NCBI GenBank assembly: GCA_016630955.3 | Contig: CM049999.1 | Location: forward strand, 310,001 to 374,000 | Origin: Didymella arachidicola | Taxonomy: Eukaryota; Ascomycota; Dothideomycetes; Pleosporales; Didymellaceae | Length of the DNA stretch: 64,000 nt | Reading direction: 5' to 3' | Part shown: piece by piece, positions 10,653-20,386 of the stretch | Position numbering within the stretch: the first letter of the stretch is position 1 | Layout of the letters: each line of letters starts with the position of its first letter | Position numbers and translations under genes: made by a program | Notes under the pieces: model-generated | Databases searched by the model: none | What the model was told of the DNA's origin: nothing | Seen by the model: only the letters and a program-made list of their open reading frames with translations

Positions 10653-12376
10653 GACGATGGCGGGTCATCGCTCATGCTGGTGTCTTCCCTCTCCGAGGTG
10701 GACGGGTCAGTGTGGATAGTCGATTGTGGGCGGATGCTGCCGGCAGACAGCTGTCCTACATTGAGGCTTCTCTGGCCTGTGGCGGCCCGCCTTGGTCTCT
10801 TTGCTCTGCCAGTGGAAGAGGAGGATGGATAGGAGTTAGTCGTTGTAGGAAGTGATGCGGAAGCCCTGCTATCTCCTTCTTGCCTCTGGGTGGGAGGCTG
10901 GGGAGGCGCTGTCTCCGATGCCTCTAGAGGAGTAGTCTCAGGCTGAAGCGTTGCCTGTCTGAGGGTCTCTTCGACTGTCCTGTAGAGGTGCTGCTGTGCT
11001 ATCTTGCCTGCGCGTCGGATAGCCTTCAGCTCGGCTCTTGTAGGCTTGATGCTGTGTCCGTTGACCCGGCGAGGGGCTGCAGGGCAGTTGGCGTGGCTAG
11101 CTGGGTGTGGTCCGTGGCAGTTGGCGCACACGGCTTTGTGGGCGCAGTTGTCCCCGTACGGTCCTTGGTGTCTGTCTGTGCGGTCTCCACAGTGCACGCA
11201 GCGCGCTACCTGGGTGCATCGGGCAGCGTTACAGTAGCCCTGGCAGCCTGGGTTGTGGCGCTGGATGGTAGGGTGCTTGTTGATCACCTTGGAGTACTCG
11301 CTGATACCAAAAAGGCGGAACGAGCGGACTGGCTCCTTGTAAGAGATGATCCAGGTGGTAAGGCCACGGTGGTTGGCTCCATGTCGTGAGGCCCTGCAGC
11401 TGACCGGCTGCCTGCCTGTTTGCGAGCATACCTCTTCCTCCACTAGCTGGATAGTCGTGGGTAGTTCTGTGCCGTCGAGGGTTCGAAGGGAACTGGGTAC
11501 TCCCTGTACTGCGTAGTTGATCCAGCGTTCTGGGACCCTTACCGCGTCTCCGTCTAGTGCTCTCGCTAGAAGTTCCTGGTTTTCTTGGGTTAGAAGCTGG
11601 TCCCGGATAGACTTATTAGCTGGGGTGATCGCCCAGCCTGTTTTGATTGGTGATGCGGCAGGTATGTCCCTCAGGGTGATTCCTCCTATGCTCTTGCAAA
11701 CTGCCTGTCTTACCGCAAATGGTGAGGGTTGTTGCAGTCGCATTGTTGGGTTGGAGATGGCTATGAAGATTCGATCGTCTTCTTTGGGCTTAGCCGACGG
11801 ACCAGGCCGGGGTTTAGCAGGGATCAGGGGTCGGTTGGCACCCCTATCTGAGATTTGGGGGTCTCTGGCTACGTCCGCCCAAGAGCGGCGTCCTGACTCT
11901 TGGCTCCCGGGGTTGCTGTGATTAGTGTCACTGCTCCAGCGAGAGCTAGGGGGAGAGTTGCTTGGGGAGAGGGAGGTCAGCGCGTGAACGACCCTCTGCT
12001 GCAGCTCCTGTGCGATCCTGGCTTCTTGCGGGTTAGTGTAGCCCTGTGCGTGTTGATCTACGGCTGCTGCGAAGGCAGTAGTGATGGTGTTCCATAGCTG
12101 GGTAATTTGCTGAGTCTCAGCGATGTGGCGTTGGACGGCATCAGAGACTCGAGGTTTGGGAGCGCCCCCACCGGGGTTCTGGCTGCTCAGAAGGGGCGCA
12201 TGGTGCTGCATGTCCTCCTGGGGCCGTCTTGGAGCGCGTGTATACAACTGCTGGGGGATCTCGTAGTCTGGGGACCCTGTGTGCTGGGAAGAGGGAGACT
12301 CTGCCATCCTATTAAGCTCCTTGCAGTTACCTCTGGGAGAGGATGCATGGCTCCTGAGGAGCACCACATCTGCCAT
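10646..12376 (-). CDS. LINE ORF1: Gag-like nucleic-acid-binding protein
   Basis: A 576-residue protein whose middle-to-C-terminal part (about residues 380-440) holds zinc-knuckle motifs, including CANCHGPHPASHANC in the C-x2-C-x3-H-x6-C spacing usual for fungal LINE Gag proteins, and a preceding CVHCGDR unit. The N-terminal 150 residues and the C-terminal 120 are rich in Ser, Pro, Gln and Thr. Such proteins coat the element RNA. The ATG at 12376 (MADVVLLRSH) is the first of the frame, and the ORF ends in TAG overlapping the ORF2 ATG. Confidence 0.9.
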   Translation of the reverse strand: MADVVLLRSHASSPRGNCKELNRMAESPSSQHTGSPDYEIPQQLYTRAPRRPQEDMQHHAPLLSSQNPGGGAPKPRVSDAVQRHIAETQQITQLWNTITTAFAAAVDQHAQGYTNPQEARIAQELQQRVVHALTSLSPSNSPPSSRWSSDTNHSNPGSQESGRRSWADVARDPQISDRGANRPLIPAKPRPGPSAKPKEDDRIFIAISNPTMRLQQPSPFAVRQAVCKSIGGITLRDIPAASPIKTGWAITPANKSIRDQLLTQENQELLARALDGDAVRVPERWINYAVQGVPSSLRTLDGTELPTTIQLVEEEVCSQTGRQPVSCRASRHGANHRGLTTWIISYKEPVRSFRLFGISEYSKVINKHPTIQRHNPGCQGYCNAARCTQVARCVHCGDRTDRHQGPYGDNCAHKAVCANCHGPHPASHANCPAAPRRVNGHSIKPTRAELKAIRRAGKIAQQHLYRTVEETLRQATLQPETTPLEASETAPPQPPTQRQEGDSRASASLPTTTNSYPSSSSTGRAKRPRRAATGQRSLNVGQLSAGSIRPQSTIHTDPSTSEREDTSMSDDPPSSC

Positions 12377-12615
12377 CTAGAAACTAGAACGCTGGCATGC
12401 GTTTGAGCTGGCGCTGTGATTGATCCCCAGGGGTTACTTTGTGGAGGTGAAGATGTACTCGTACCTGCCGTTTGCGCCTTTCTGAACGCGCACATCTTGG
12501 CGCAGTGTTGATAAAAGTTCAAGAAGCTACGCTGTGGCTCGCTAACTCACCGCAGTCACCATCAGCTGTAAGTTTCCATACCTGCTTTCATTCCTCTCAC
12601 TGACTGAAGTCACAG

Positions 12616-13995
12616 ATGGATGAGCACGAGTCACCACCTCGCCCTCCGGGCAACTCTCGCGCACTTCTCTTTCAGCAGCTCACATCTGCTTCACAACATC
12701 GCCAGCAAGGTCTGGTTCATAGCATACAGCCGTCTGCCACACCCCGTTCAGGCAATCATACACGACAGGCACCGCACTCCATCGTGGACCTGCACCATCA
12801 ACTCGCATCGCCGGGGCAGACGCAACGCAGCAGAGATTGCGAGCGCAGGCTCTTGCAGCAGGTGCTGACACTCCATCAAGAGGCGGATGATCTGCAACAA
12901 CGGGCAGAAGATCTTCGACAGCAGCGGCTGTCGGGAAGGACTCAATCGCCGCATCGGGGGACGACCAGCACTCAGCAATTCAAAAACAGGTCCCGCACGC
13001 CATCTCACCAGATACTGGATCCACGGCAGCCCGGTGAGCATCGAGGAACTCGGATAAGAGCACGCTCGCCTGGGACAGGTTGCAAGCGCCGATGAAATCT
13101 ATCAGCAGATCCCATGTACTCAGTAGGCGATGATATGCACTCCGCTATCCCAATGACAGGCCAACGTAGCCGCGCTGTGCCTGGTGACGATGACGGCGAC
13201 TTAGTCTTCGTGAGCGAAGCGAAAACATGCCGCCAACCTCACAGGAGTTCGATGACAAAGCAAGAGCATCATAGCTTATCTCCTCAGCAAAACTCTGCGT
13301 CTCGAGATATCCGGCGTCCGCCGTCAACCCCGGTGCCTGTCGAAGAGGACCACTTCATTCCTGTTATCGATGACGATGGCTTCGCTATCAATGAGTCCTT
13401 CACCTCAGACAGACCCGGGTCAATTCAAGCCTCCAGATATACGGGCGATAGGCGCTCCATCCGTACGAGGATTCCACCACCGCGACTGGCTGATATGTCA
13501 ACTGCCGTGGCACCGCTTCGATCAACGTCGAAACGAACAAAAAAGAAGGCAACAACAATGCCAGCCTTCAGTGTTTTCATCTGGGCCCCAGGAACTACCG
13601 GTGAATACCTGCGTCAACCCTTGACCGCTCTCCTACGAGAGTTGCATGACCAGTTCACCTCCTTTCTGAACAAGCTCTTCAATGACTACAAGTATCATAA
13701 TCAGGCGTGCAGGAAGCTGGCACCCGAGAATCAGAACAAAGTCGTCAATTCTGGAGTCTGCATTGCAAAGAATATTATGTGGAAATCAGACTTCCCTAAA
13801 GCAAGGTCAAACAATATGGCAGCAAGGTCATACAATGTGGCGTGCCAGACATGCTGCAACGCGGCTGATCCTCGACCATGTGTTACGCTTGTAAAAGATT
13901 GCTTAGAAAAGCACATATTGGTCTTCTTTCCTTTACCTGAAGACGTCCGGGACAGGTCTGCTTCATGGCGAGATAAAGGCTTTTGGATGGCTTAA
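12616..13995 (+). CDS. Unrecognised protein with C-terminal Cys-rich segment
   Basis: Function unknown. Two open stretches lie in the same frame, separated by a TGA near 13093. An intron at 13034-13108 (GTGAGC...CAG) removes that stop and gives a consistent 434-residue protein. The N-terminal half is rich in Gln, Arg, His and Ser, with a possible short coiled coil (LLQQVLTLHQEADDLQQ). The middle is polar. The last 100 residues are more ordered, with a CQTCCN/PC pattern followed by VKDCLEKHILVFFPLPEDVR and a Trp-rich end. I recall similar Cys-x2-Cys then PLP-E/D-R endings in lineage-specific fungal proteins, but assign no function. Its start is about 240 bases from the ORF1 start of the LINE, in opposite orientation. 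The 5' leader contains GTAAGT and an acceptor directly before the ATG, so a leader intron is likely. A two-ORF pseudogene is the alternative. Confidence 0.55.
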
Positions 13996-14063
13996 GTGTC
14001 TGAACTCGACATCTACTTTGACTTACCCTTCTTCTAGACGATCTCTTGCTGCTCATCTGAACA

Positions 14064-14180
14064 ACCTATTGTTGTTTATCGACCTATTGTCATTTATCGA
14101 CCTATTGTCATTTATCGACCTATTGTCGTTTATCATTCATCGACCTCTTGTCGTCCATCTGGACGACCTCCTGCTGGTCC
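14064..14180. repeat. 18-bp minisatellite, decaying to one side
   Basis: Tandem copies of an 18-bp unit close to CGACCTATTGTCATTTAT. Three to four copies are near perfect and then diverge toward 14180 (CGACCTCTTGTCGTCCAT, GGACGACCTCCTGCTG). One frame encodes a LLSFID repeat, but no gene supports it. Confidence 0.85.
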
Positions 14181-14625
14181 TTGTGAACAGCCCAAGGTAG
14201 TTTTATGGTCTTCTGTACACTACATAGTGATCAAGATGCGTGGTGGTGTACCGGAAGAGCTGGCGCAAAGATACTATAATTTCTCAAGTACTATGAAATG
14301 TATTCCCCTACTTTGTGCTATCACCGTCGGTCTGCGTGAACAGCGTTACCCTCTCTTTTCCCTGTAGTGGTCCTACCTTGATCATCCACTGTCCCAAGTA
14401 CATCTCACGGTCTCTCATACGTCCCCTGGATAATTTTACAAGCTAATAGCCCGCTTCTAATCGACAAAAACCTACACGGTCTGAGGCAAAGACTGAATGT
14501 AGACGAAAGTTAACGAACATAGTGGACTAGTCCGTGATTAATAAAGTCGTGAACCTCGTCATTCAATATCGACGTGAATACCTCCGCCCTCAGTCAAGCC
14601 TTCATAAGGCCGTAGTATGCTCATA

Positions 14626-14892
14626 TCATGTACCTCCGTAACGACGGGCATATTTGGCGTTGCCATCGATATCAGAGTGGAAGAGCGAGAAGACTTCAGT
14701 TTGGCGTATGCGCACTGCGCTCCGAGTAAGGCTAACGAAGTTCTGCCGACAGCATAACATGACGGAAGTAGTACTGCTTGAGTTCTGGGCCATTGATCCT
14801 TCTGCAATAGACTCAGCGATGTCATCGATTTCGTTGTTGATACTCTTATAGTCAATGACGAGCTTAGTAGTATCATCAAAGCGGACAAACGA
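14626..14892 (-). pseudogene. Possible orphan exon or gene remnant
   Basis: About 88 codons open on the minus strand with protein-like composition (KLVIDYKSINNEIDDIAES, then LCCRQNFVSLTRSAVR). There is no ATG at its start and no clear upstream acceptor. An open stretch in another frame precedes it directly (LPFADKFQQGQQAHA), as if a frameshift had occurred. The stop at the end sits beside a potential GTACAT donor. It may be an exon of a small gene I cannot complete, or a relic. No family is recognised. Confidence 0.3.
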
Positions 14893-15129
14893 CTTGCATG
14901 TGCCTGCTGGCCTTGTTGAAACTTATCAGCGAATGGCAATTCTGTGGGTCCTTTCTCATGGAGTAGCGCGGTTAGTAGGTGTCTTGGTAGGAGTCGGACT
15001 ACCGAGCGTCACTGTGCGAAGACATGATCTAGCATATTTGTTACGAAGCAGTTGATGTAAATTTGAAAAGTATGTAGTGGTATCGGTCATTGACAATACG
15101 TGGGCTTGTCTCAATCTACGGAGCTACTA

Positions 15130-15295
15130 CGGTTGCTAGCGAAGTTAACTACGGTTGCCAATGAAGACAACGGGAGGTTGCCAGTGAGTCAACAGGGTTG
15201 CCAGTGAAATCAACAGGGTTGCCAGTGAAGTCAACAGGAGGTTGCCAGAAGACAACAAGAGGGTTGCCAGAAGATAACAAGAGGGTTGCCAGTCA
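15130..15295. repeat. GGTTGCCAGTGAAGTCAACA-type minisatellite
   Basis: About nine imperfect copies of a 20-24 bp unit with the core GGTTGCCAG. The left copies read GTGAAGTCAACA, and the right ones are a variant with AAGACAACAAGAG. Copies differ by small indels, indicating older expansion than the 14-kb array. Confidence 0.85.
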
Positions 15296-16320
15296 ATCAG
15301 AATGTTGTGATGAGGCAGAACGCTCAGCGCTGAGGAGGCGGACCGTTGTGGCGCCGGGAGACATCTTCATCAACGGCGTCCAGATCATCCCAGTCTGCCG
15401 ATCCCGTGTCAAGGCCAGTTGAGGTAGCTGCTAGGTGACGACTCACTTTCACCTGCAAACGCAATAAGTGGACCCACATGAGGCAGCAGACTTGCCTCAC
15501 GGTGAGCAGACTTAACCGTCAAGGACAGCGAGGCCGGCTGGCTCCACGCTAGACGTAGACGATGTGACTGAAGGGGACAGATATCCTGAATACCTACTCG
15601 AGTAAAACTCGGGAAATACTTGCGAGATCTTACATCGATGAACCCATGTGCGCTGTGAATAAGAATATAAGATGGGAACGCCATCAAGAAGTAGGTCGCG
15701 AATGTCATGACTGCTATCTCCCAGGAATGGAGGAAATGCTTAGACTTTACAACATGGAGCTATTAAACAGCACTTCGACGTCGTGAAGGTGCGTTTGTCT
15801 ACGCCGTTTCCCTTATTACTGGACTGAACCGTGTACCTTTGCGGCACGATCCAGGTAAGGCAGTAGCCCTAATGCCTCTGATTCTTGTTTTTTTCGCTGG
15901 TCAATGCAATGACGTTCTCATATCCTGGTATTCTGAGCCGGTGTTCAACAGGAGCAGATCTGGTTCTGCCAACCGTCGATCCTTTCTGTACACTTGTAGC
16001 AAATCACCCGAATTGCGTCTTACTCTCTGAAACCCCACAAAATATATCCGGTAGAACAATCTTTGAGTAACAAAGACTAGCGGGCTAATCTGTGCCATGT
16101 CATTTGCATGGACGTCATTGACGGATCGTGGATATCCGGCGCAGACTCTTATAACAGCCCTCTCTCCAGTGTGCCTTTTTAACCAACTCTTTCTTTTTCT
16201 TGACTTTGTATGAAATCTATGGGTATGAACAGGGCATTTGCCGCAGATGTCTATGTGAACGCCTCTTGATATCCAGAAATGCCACCAAATCCATCAAACC
16301 ATCTCTAAGTAGTATTAGAA

Positions 16321-17315
16321 TTACTGCTCCTCTTTCAGGAAGTCAACGACCGCCTTGATGAACTCCTCCGGCTTCTCGCTAATGACCCAGTGCCCGCAGT
16401 CAACGTCTACAAGCTCGAACCGCGGGAAGAAGCGGCCGATGATGGGGAGTGTCTCGTCGCTGACGTAACGGCTCTTGGTGCCTCGAATAAACAGCGCGCG
16501 CTTGCTGAAGCTATGCTGATCTGGGTTGTTGAACGGAAAGTCGGCCATGTTGTCTAGCGACTTGGCGAGAATGTTGACCGGGATCCTCCACTGCAAAGGC
16601 TCCCCGGGAGCAGGGCGCACCAGGTTCGACAGCAAGAATTGCCTGATGGGCAGATCCTTGGCGTACGGCTGCAGGACCTCGTCCGCTGCCCTTTGGCTCT
16701 TAGGCTTGGCCTCGTCCACCTCCTTCATGCCTTCTGCGTACTTGGGGAAGTCGGATGAGAGGGCAGCATCGACTGGCGAGTTGTCGACGGGGATGATGTT
16801 GGCGCAGCACGAGGGGTCACGTAGGGCCATTGTCATGACAGTCTTCGCGCCCATCGAGTGGCCGATGAGGGTCGAGTTCTTCAGGTTATGCTTCTTTAGG
16901 AAGGCTTCGACATCTTCGGCCAGCGCGATATAGTTGTGGACCTTATCGTGTGGCGAGTCACCGTGGTTTCGCGTGTCGATGGCGTAGACGGGGCGGGAGA
17001 GGTCGCGCGCAAAGACGCTGAGTGGTCAGCACATTATCGCATGTTAAAACGAAGACAGTCTTACTTGCTGACGCTTTGATTGTTCCTCTTGCTGCCGAAG
17101 AGACCGTGAATGATCACAATTGGGTCACCCTTCGCTTTGCCGTTGTTATCGTGAAGCTTGTATGCAAGATCGACGACGCGCAGGCTCGCGGAGGAGTGGA
17201 ATGAGCGCATCCATGATTGTAACGATGTTGCGTTGCTGAGCTGTGGTCGCGTCGCAGGGCTTTGAAGGCCGAGGGACCTGCTGAGCGGCCGTATGCTGCG
17301 CAGTGTCGAATTCAT
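16321..17315 (-). CDS. Alpha/beta hydrolase, mitochondrial ABHD11/IMO32-like
   Basis: A serine hydrolase of about 315 residues. The ATG at 17315 is preferred because it opens a basic, Ser-rich N-terminus (MNSTLRSIRPLSRSLG) that looks like a mitochondrial presequence; an upstream in-frame ATG (17423) would add 36 residues. The intron is 17018-17064 (GTAAGA, TGCTGAC branch, CTCAG). Motifs: the oxyanion segment VIIHGLFGS, the nucleophile elbow GHSMGAKT with Ser, DNSPVD, and the late GHWV with the catalytic His. The joined exons also give YAIDTRNHGDS, the standard strand-4 motif of this subfamily. Homologs are yeast IMO32-type and human ABHD11-type proteins; the physiological substrate is not certain. 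Confidence 0.85.
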
Positions 17316-18701
17316 CTTGCGTTGTTGAGGCTGTTCCGAGATCGCGGAACGGTACTTTTTTCTGGAAGCGAACGTCATCACGCTAGTAACCCCTGCAAGG
17401 GCCAGTTCTAAAGACAGCAGCATTCGATCGCAGCCTTCTGTGCCCAGACTATATGGCGAACCTCAGACTGGGAGGGAGGTCTTCACCACGTGGTCAGCTC
17501 ATATCCTTCCGGACCTGTCTGGTTCACTGACTGAAGCCCACTGAGAATAATTCTTCGTCGTAGGGCATTACCCTAAACACCCCTTCTCCCTGTATAGAAC
17601 CTCCATCACCTCTTTCAAGATTCCAGCGCTCGCTGCTACTTCAGTCGAATACCAAATTCGTGGACTTTTGACTTGTTTTGTAGACTTTGCGATCTTGTGT
17701 ATGATTCCCGCGCGCACCTAATCCCTAGTGGGTTCGTGCCTGTTGGATTCTTCGTCGATTGCATAGGGGACATAATCAATATTGACCAGTCCTCTTAGTC
17801 CATCAGGACAGGCCATCTAGTTTTTTGGTGAGCGGATTGGATTCCAGCGGAATGGAGAGTGGCTTGGTCTGCACTTGCGGATCAGGGTTGGAGGCGAACA
17901 TCCGAGTTCCTAGCGAAACGCTGATGAATAGTCTGTCGTAGTGCTCAGGATCGGTGGTTGAACGCTCATGGTGGGATTGTCCAACTTTAGAGCGAGACTC
18001 CACAAGCGTGGCTTCCAAATCCTCGTTGCATGCTCGGTGGATGGCCGGCATTTTGTTCTTGTCTGGTATAGGCAAGCTGGGGGCCATTGGGAGATGTATG
18101 TGTATCATGAATATGTATATAGTCCTGAGGAGCTATCTGAGCTATGGAGGGAGGTACACAAGTACTCCGGATGCACCAGTGCAAGCACGTGAGAGCCATC
18201 ATACGGGAGCAGTAGGGCAAATGCGGAAGTGTTCTTTGGAGCAGGATCTTCGAAGGATGTAGGTGGATAGTCCAAGATAGATATGTGTATTTTGATTCAT
18301 CTTGTGCAGGAGTTGATGGGTCTTATATATGCATGCAGTACGACGGAAACACTAGCAAGACCCAATCCCCACGGGTCATTGGGTCTCTGGATCAAGTCGT
18401 GGTATTGCAGATAGCAGCTTGATTGGAATGGTCATGTTGGTTCAGGGACGTAATATCCACTTGTTTCGCCAACGAACCACTCATTACGATCAAAGTCCCT
18501 TCCAATGAGCGCACTGCAATTGTGCACAGACTTTAAGAAAGCAAGTGAGATCGCAAGTGGTAGCGGGACGCGTTCGCGTGCCAGGCGCGCCGATGACGTA
18601 CCTTCTCTCCTCGACAACGTTACATGTCGACCAGTACAAAACAATCGCCCAGTTCGAGCTTGTAGCACAGTTCATCAAATCCTTTACGCATTGAACAAAG
18701 G
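17316..18701. other. Intergenic; two weak overlapping ORFs
   Basis: A divergent promoter region of about 1.4 kb. A 101-codon ATG frame on the minus strand (17803-18108) and a 74-codon frame on the plus strand (17968-18192) overlap. Each has protein-like stretches but no recognised motif, and they cannot both be genes of normal kind. I leave both uncalled. Confidence 0.4.
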
Positions 18702-19679
18702 ATGGCGCCCACTGTTGATGTTCCGAAATCAACGCGTGCAACACGATCCTCGACTCGTTCACAGACGCAACAGTCTCGGAATGATGACCTGAGCACAAAG
18801 CAACACAAAGCCCACAAAACGGGTAAGGTGGAGAAGAAGCGCACAAAAGCTACAAAGGCTACCAAGTCGAAAAGCACAAAGACAACGGCCGAGTCCGAAT
18901 CGAAGCCAGACTCGAACAATGTAGCGGCAACTCCAGCAGACGGTCATGGCCCAACCCCAGCATCCACGCCAACCACAACCTTCACCATCAACTCTGATCT
19001 CGTCAACAAGCCCATCATCTGCCAGCAGTACCGTCCCTCCACTGCAAAGAAAACACCCAAGAACTCAGTACCCTTCATATTCACCCACGGCGCAGGCGGT
19101 ACCCTCTCCGCGCCCGCAGTCGTCAACTTCTGCACCGGCTTCTCAGCAACTTCCTCCACCGCGTTACTAGTATTCCAAGGCTCCTCAAGTCTCGGCGCAC
19201 GTACGAAAGGTTTCCATGCTTGCCGCGCACATCTAGACGGTGAAGCAACGGATGTCGTGTTTGGCGGACGCAGTATGGGCGCACGAGCTGCTGTGATGGC
19301 TGCGACGGAGCTCGTTGCTGCGGAGAAGGAGAAGCTGGTGGGGAGGGTGAGATTGGTGCTTGTGAGCTACCCGCTGCAGGGACCGAAAGATGTCAGGGAT
19401 CAGATACTGTTGGATTTGCCAAAAGAGACGGATGTACTGTTCGTCGTAGGAGACCGGGACGCGATGTGTCCGCTCGACTTGCTTGATGGAGTCAGAATCA
19501 GGATGCAGGCAAAGTCACGACTGGTAGTAGTGAGAGAGGCGGATCACGGAATGAACACCAGGCCAGCTAGCAAGATGCGGGAGCTTGGTGAGGAGACGGG
19601 TAGAGTGGCAGCGCGATGGATAAATGGCGAGGAAAACGAAAGTGACACTTTGTACGTGGGTGAGGAAGACGAAAATTAA
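18702..19679 (+). CDS. KANL3/TEX30-type alpha/beta hydrolase-fold protein
   Basis: A single-exon, 325-residue protein. The first 90 residues are polar, Lys/Thr-rich and probably disordered. The rest is an alpha/beta hydrolase fold of the KANL3/TEX30 family: FTHGAGGTLSAPAVVNF (oxyanion side), FGGRSMGARAAVMAA (nucleophile elbow with Ser), VVGDRDAMCPLD (acid strand) and READHGM (His). Family members are annotated as dienelactone-hydrolase-like, and no substrate is established. Between the first strand and the nucleophile, the family's ALLVFQG and KAFHAC-like segments are seen as LLVFQGSSS and KGFHACRAHL, so the model is complete without an intron. Confidence 0.82.
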   Translation: MAPTVDVPKSTRATRSSTRSQTQQSRNDDLSTKQHKAHKTGKVEKKRTKATKATKSKSTKTTAESESKPDSNNVAATPADGHGPTPASTPTTTFTINSDLVNKPIICQQYRPSTAKKTPKNSVPFIFTHGAGGTLSAPAVVNFCTGFSATSSTALLVFQGSSSLGARTKGFHACRAHLDGEATDVVFGGRSMGARAAVMAATELVAAEKEKLVGRVRLVLVSYPLQGPKDVRDQILLDLPKETDVLFVVGDRDAMCPLDLLDGVRIRMQAKSRLVVVREADHGMNTRPASKMRELGEETGRVAARWINGEENESDTLYVGEEDEN

Positions 19680-19794
19680 GTAATTGAGCATAGCAGCGAA
19701 TCGAATGCATGAAATCCTCCTGAACGCCTGTTCCGGTATCATGCCGCTGATTGACCTGTCTGTGCAAACTATTGTTTGACGTTTTGATGCCCCT

Positions 19795-20386
19795 TCAATC
19801 CTCTCTCTCGATCACTACGCCCTCATCCCATCCGTGATCCTCATCGATGACGCCTGCGAACTCGTCTGACATGGAAAGCTCGTCGTTAGCGGTCAGCACA
19901 CCTTTGATGTCGGCCGAGGCGATCTCCTCGTACGCCGTGGTGATGCCTGTGATGCGGCACAGACGTGCGACAGAAGCCATCAGTACCAAGCCCAGCATGG
20001 CGAAAGGTCCGACAGCGATGAGCTGAGAGAATTGGCTGCTGCTTGTTAGGCTTGCTATATGCTTAGAGATAGGATGATCCCTACCAGTACCAGACATGCA
20101 CACACTTCTCGTCCCAGTACTTGAGCCTAGCTTCAATTTTGCTGGGGCGCTCGGACTTCTTGCCAGTGTCTACCTCTGAAAGGAGCAGGGCCAGTTGCTT
20201 GCGAAAAGCGTGAAGGCTCTTCCACCAATGGCTACGGCGGTGCTGGTTGCGATTGCGGGCGAAAAGATTGTTGAGGAGCTCGTAGATGTCGATCAGCATT
20301 TCTTTCTCATGCTTTGAGGCGTTGAGGATAGTGTCAGGAGAAACTGTAGCCATCTTGATAGTCTGGCGGGAGGTAATGGGAGCCAT
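19795..20386 (-). CDS. RMP1: RNase MRP subunit RMP1
   Basis: A small nucleolar protein of the RNase MRP complex, which cuts the ITS1 of pre-rRNA. Two exons join across an intron at 20036-20084 (GTAGGG...CTAAC...CAG; an alternative acceptor 3 nt earlier would add one residue), giving about 180 residues. The diagnostic segment NLFARNRNQHRRSHWWKSL matches the RMP1 domain core (R-N-x-N-Q-H-R...WWK). The second half carries the expected hydrophobic segment FAMLGLVLMASVARL. The C-terminus is acidic. I chose the ATG at 20386 (MAPITSRQTIK); a second ATG at 20353 would also serve. Confidence 0.87.

Larger units (their letters stand above)
6705..12440 (-). mobile_element. Tad1-like non-LTR retrotransposon (LINE), two intact ORFs
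   Basis: A LINE on the minus strand with a Gag-like ORF1 and a Pol ORF2 carrying endonuclease, reverse transcriptase and RNase H. ORF1 and ORF2 overlap by 7 nt (ATGCTAG). Neither ORF has an internal stop or frameshift, so this looks like a young copy not degraded by repeat-induced point mutation. Ends are estimates: the 3' end is placed at the 8-bp tandem repeat and the 5' end about 64 bases before the ORF1 start, where GTGGAGGTGAAG (12441) resembles GTGGAGGGGGTGAAG (6699), a weak target-duplication candidate. No poly(A) tail is seen. Confidence 0.9.
13996..16320. other. Gene-poor, repeat-bearing region
   Basis: No complete gene is supported in these 2.3 kb. They hold two minisatellites and one stretch on the minus strand that reads like a degraded exon, all listed separately. 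The small frame at 15409-15708 (minus) starts with ATG but shows no motif. Confidence 0.55.

Noticed and set aside
14018..14200. Possible leucine-rich peptide gene from the 18-bp array
   Set aside because: The frame is produced by the repeat itself, with no supporting gene structure.
15130..15295. Possible CRISPR-like array of repeats
   Set aside because: Units are directly tandem with no unique spacers, the organism is a fungus, and copies vary in length; it is a minisatellite.
17803..18262. Overlapping small frames on both strands (101 and 74-102 codons)
   Set aside because: Each has protein-like parts but they exclude one another, and neither has a recognised motif or clear regulatory context.
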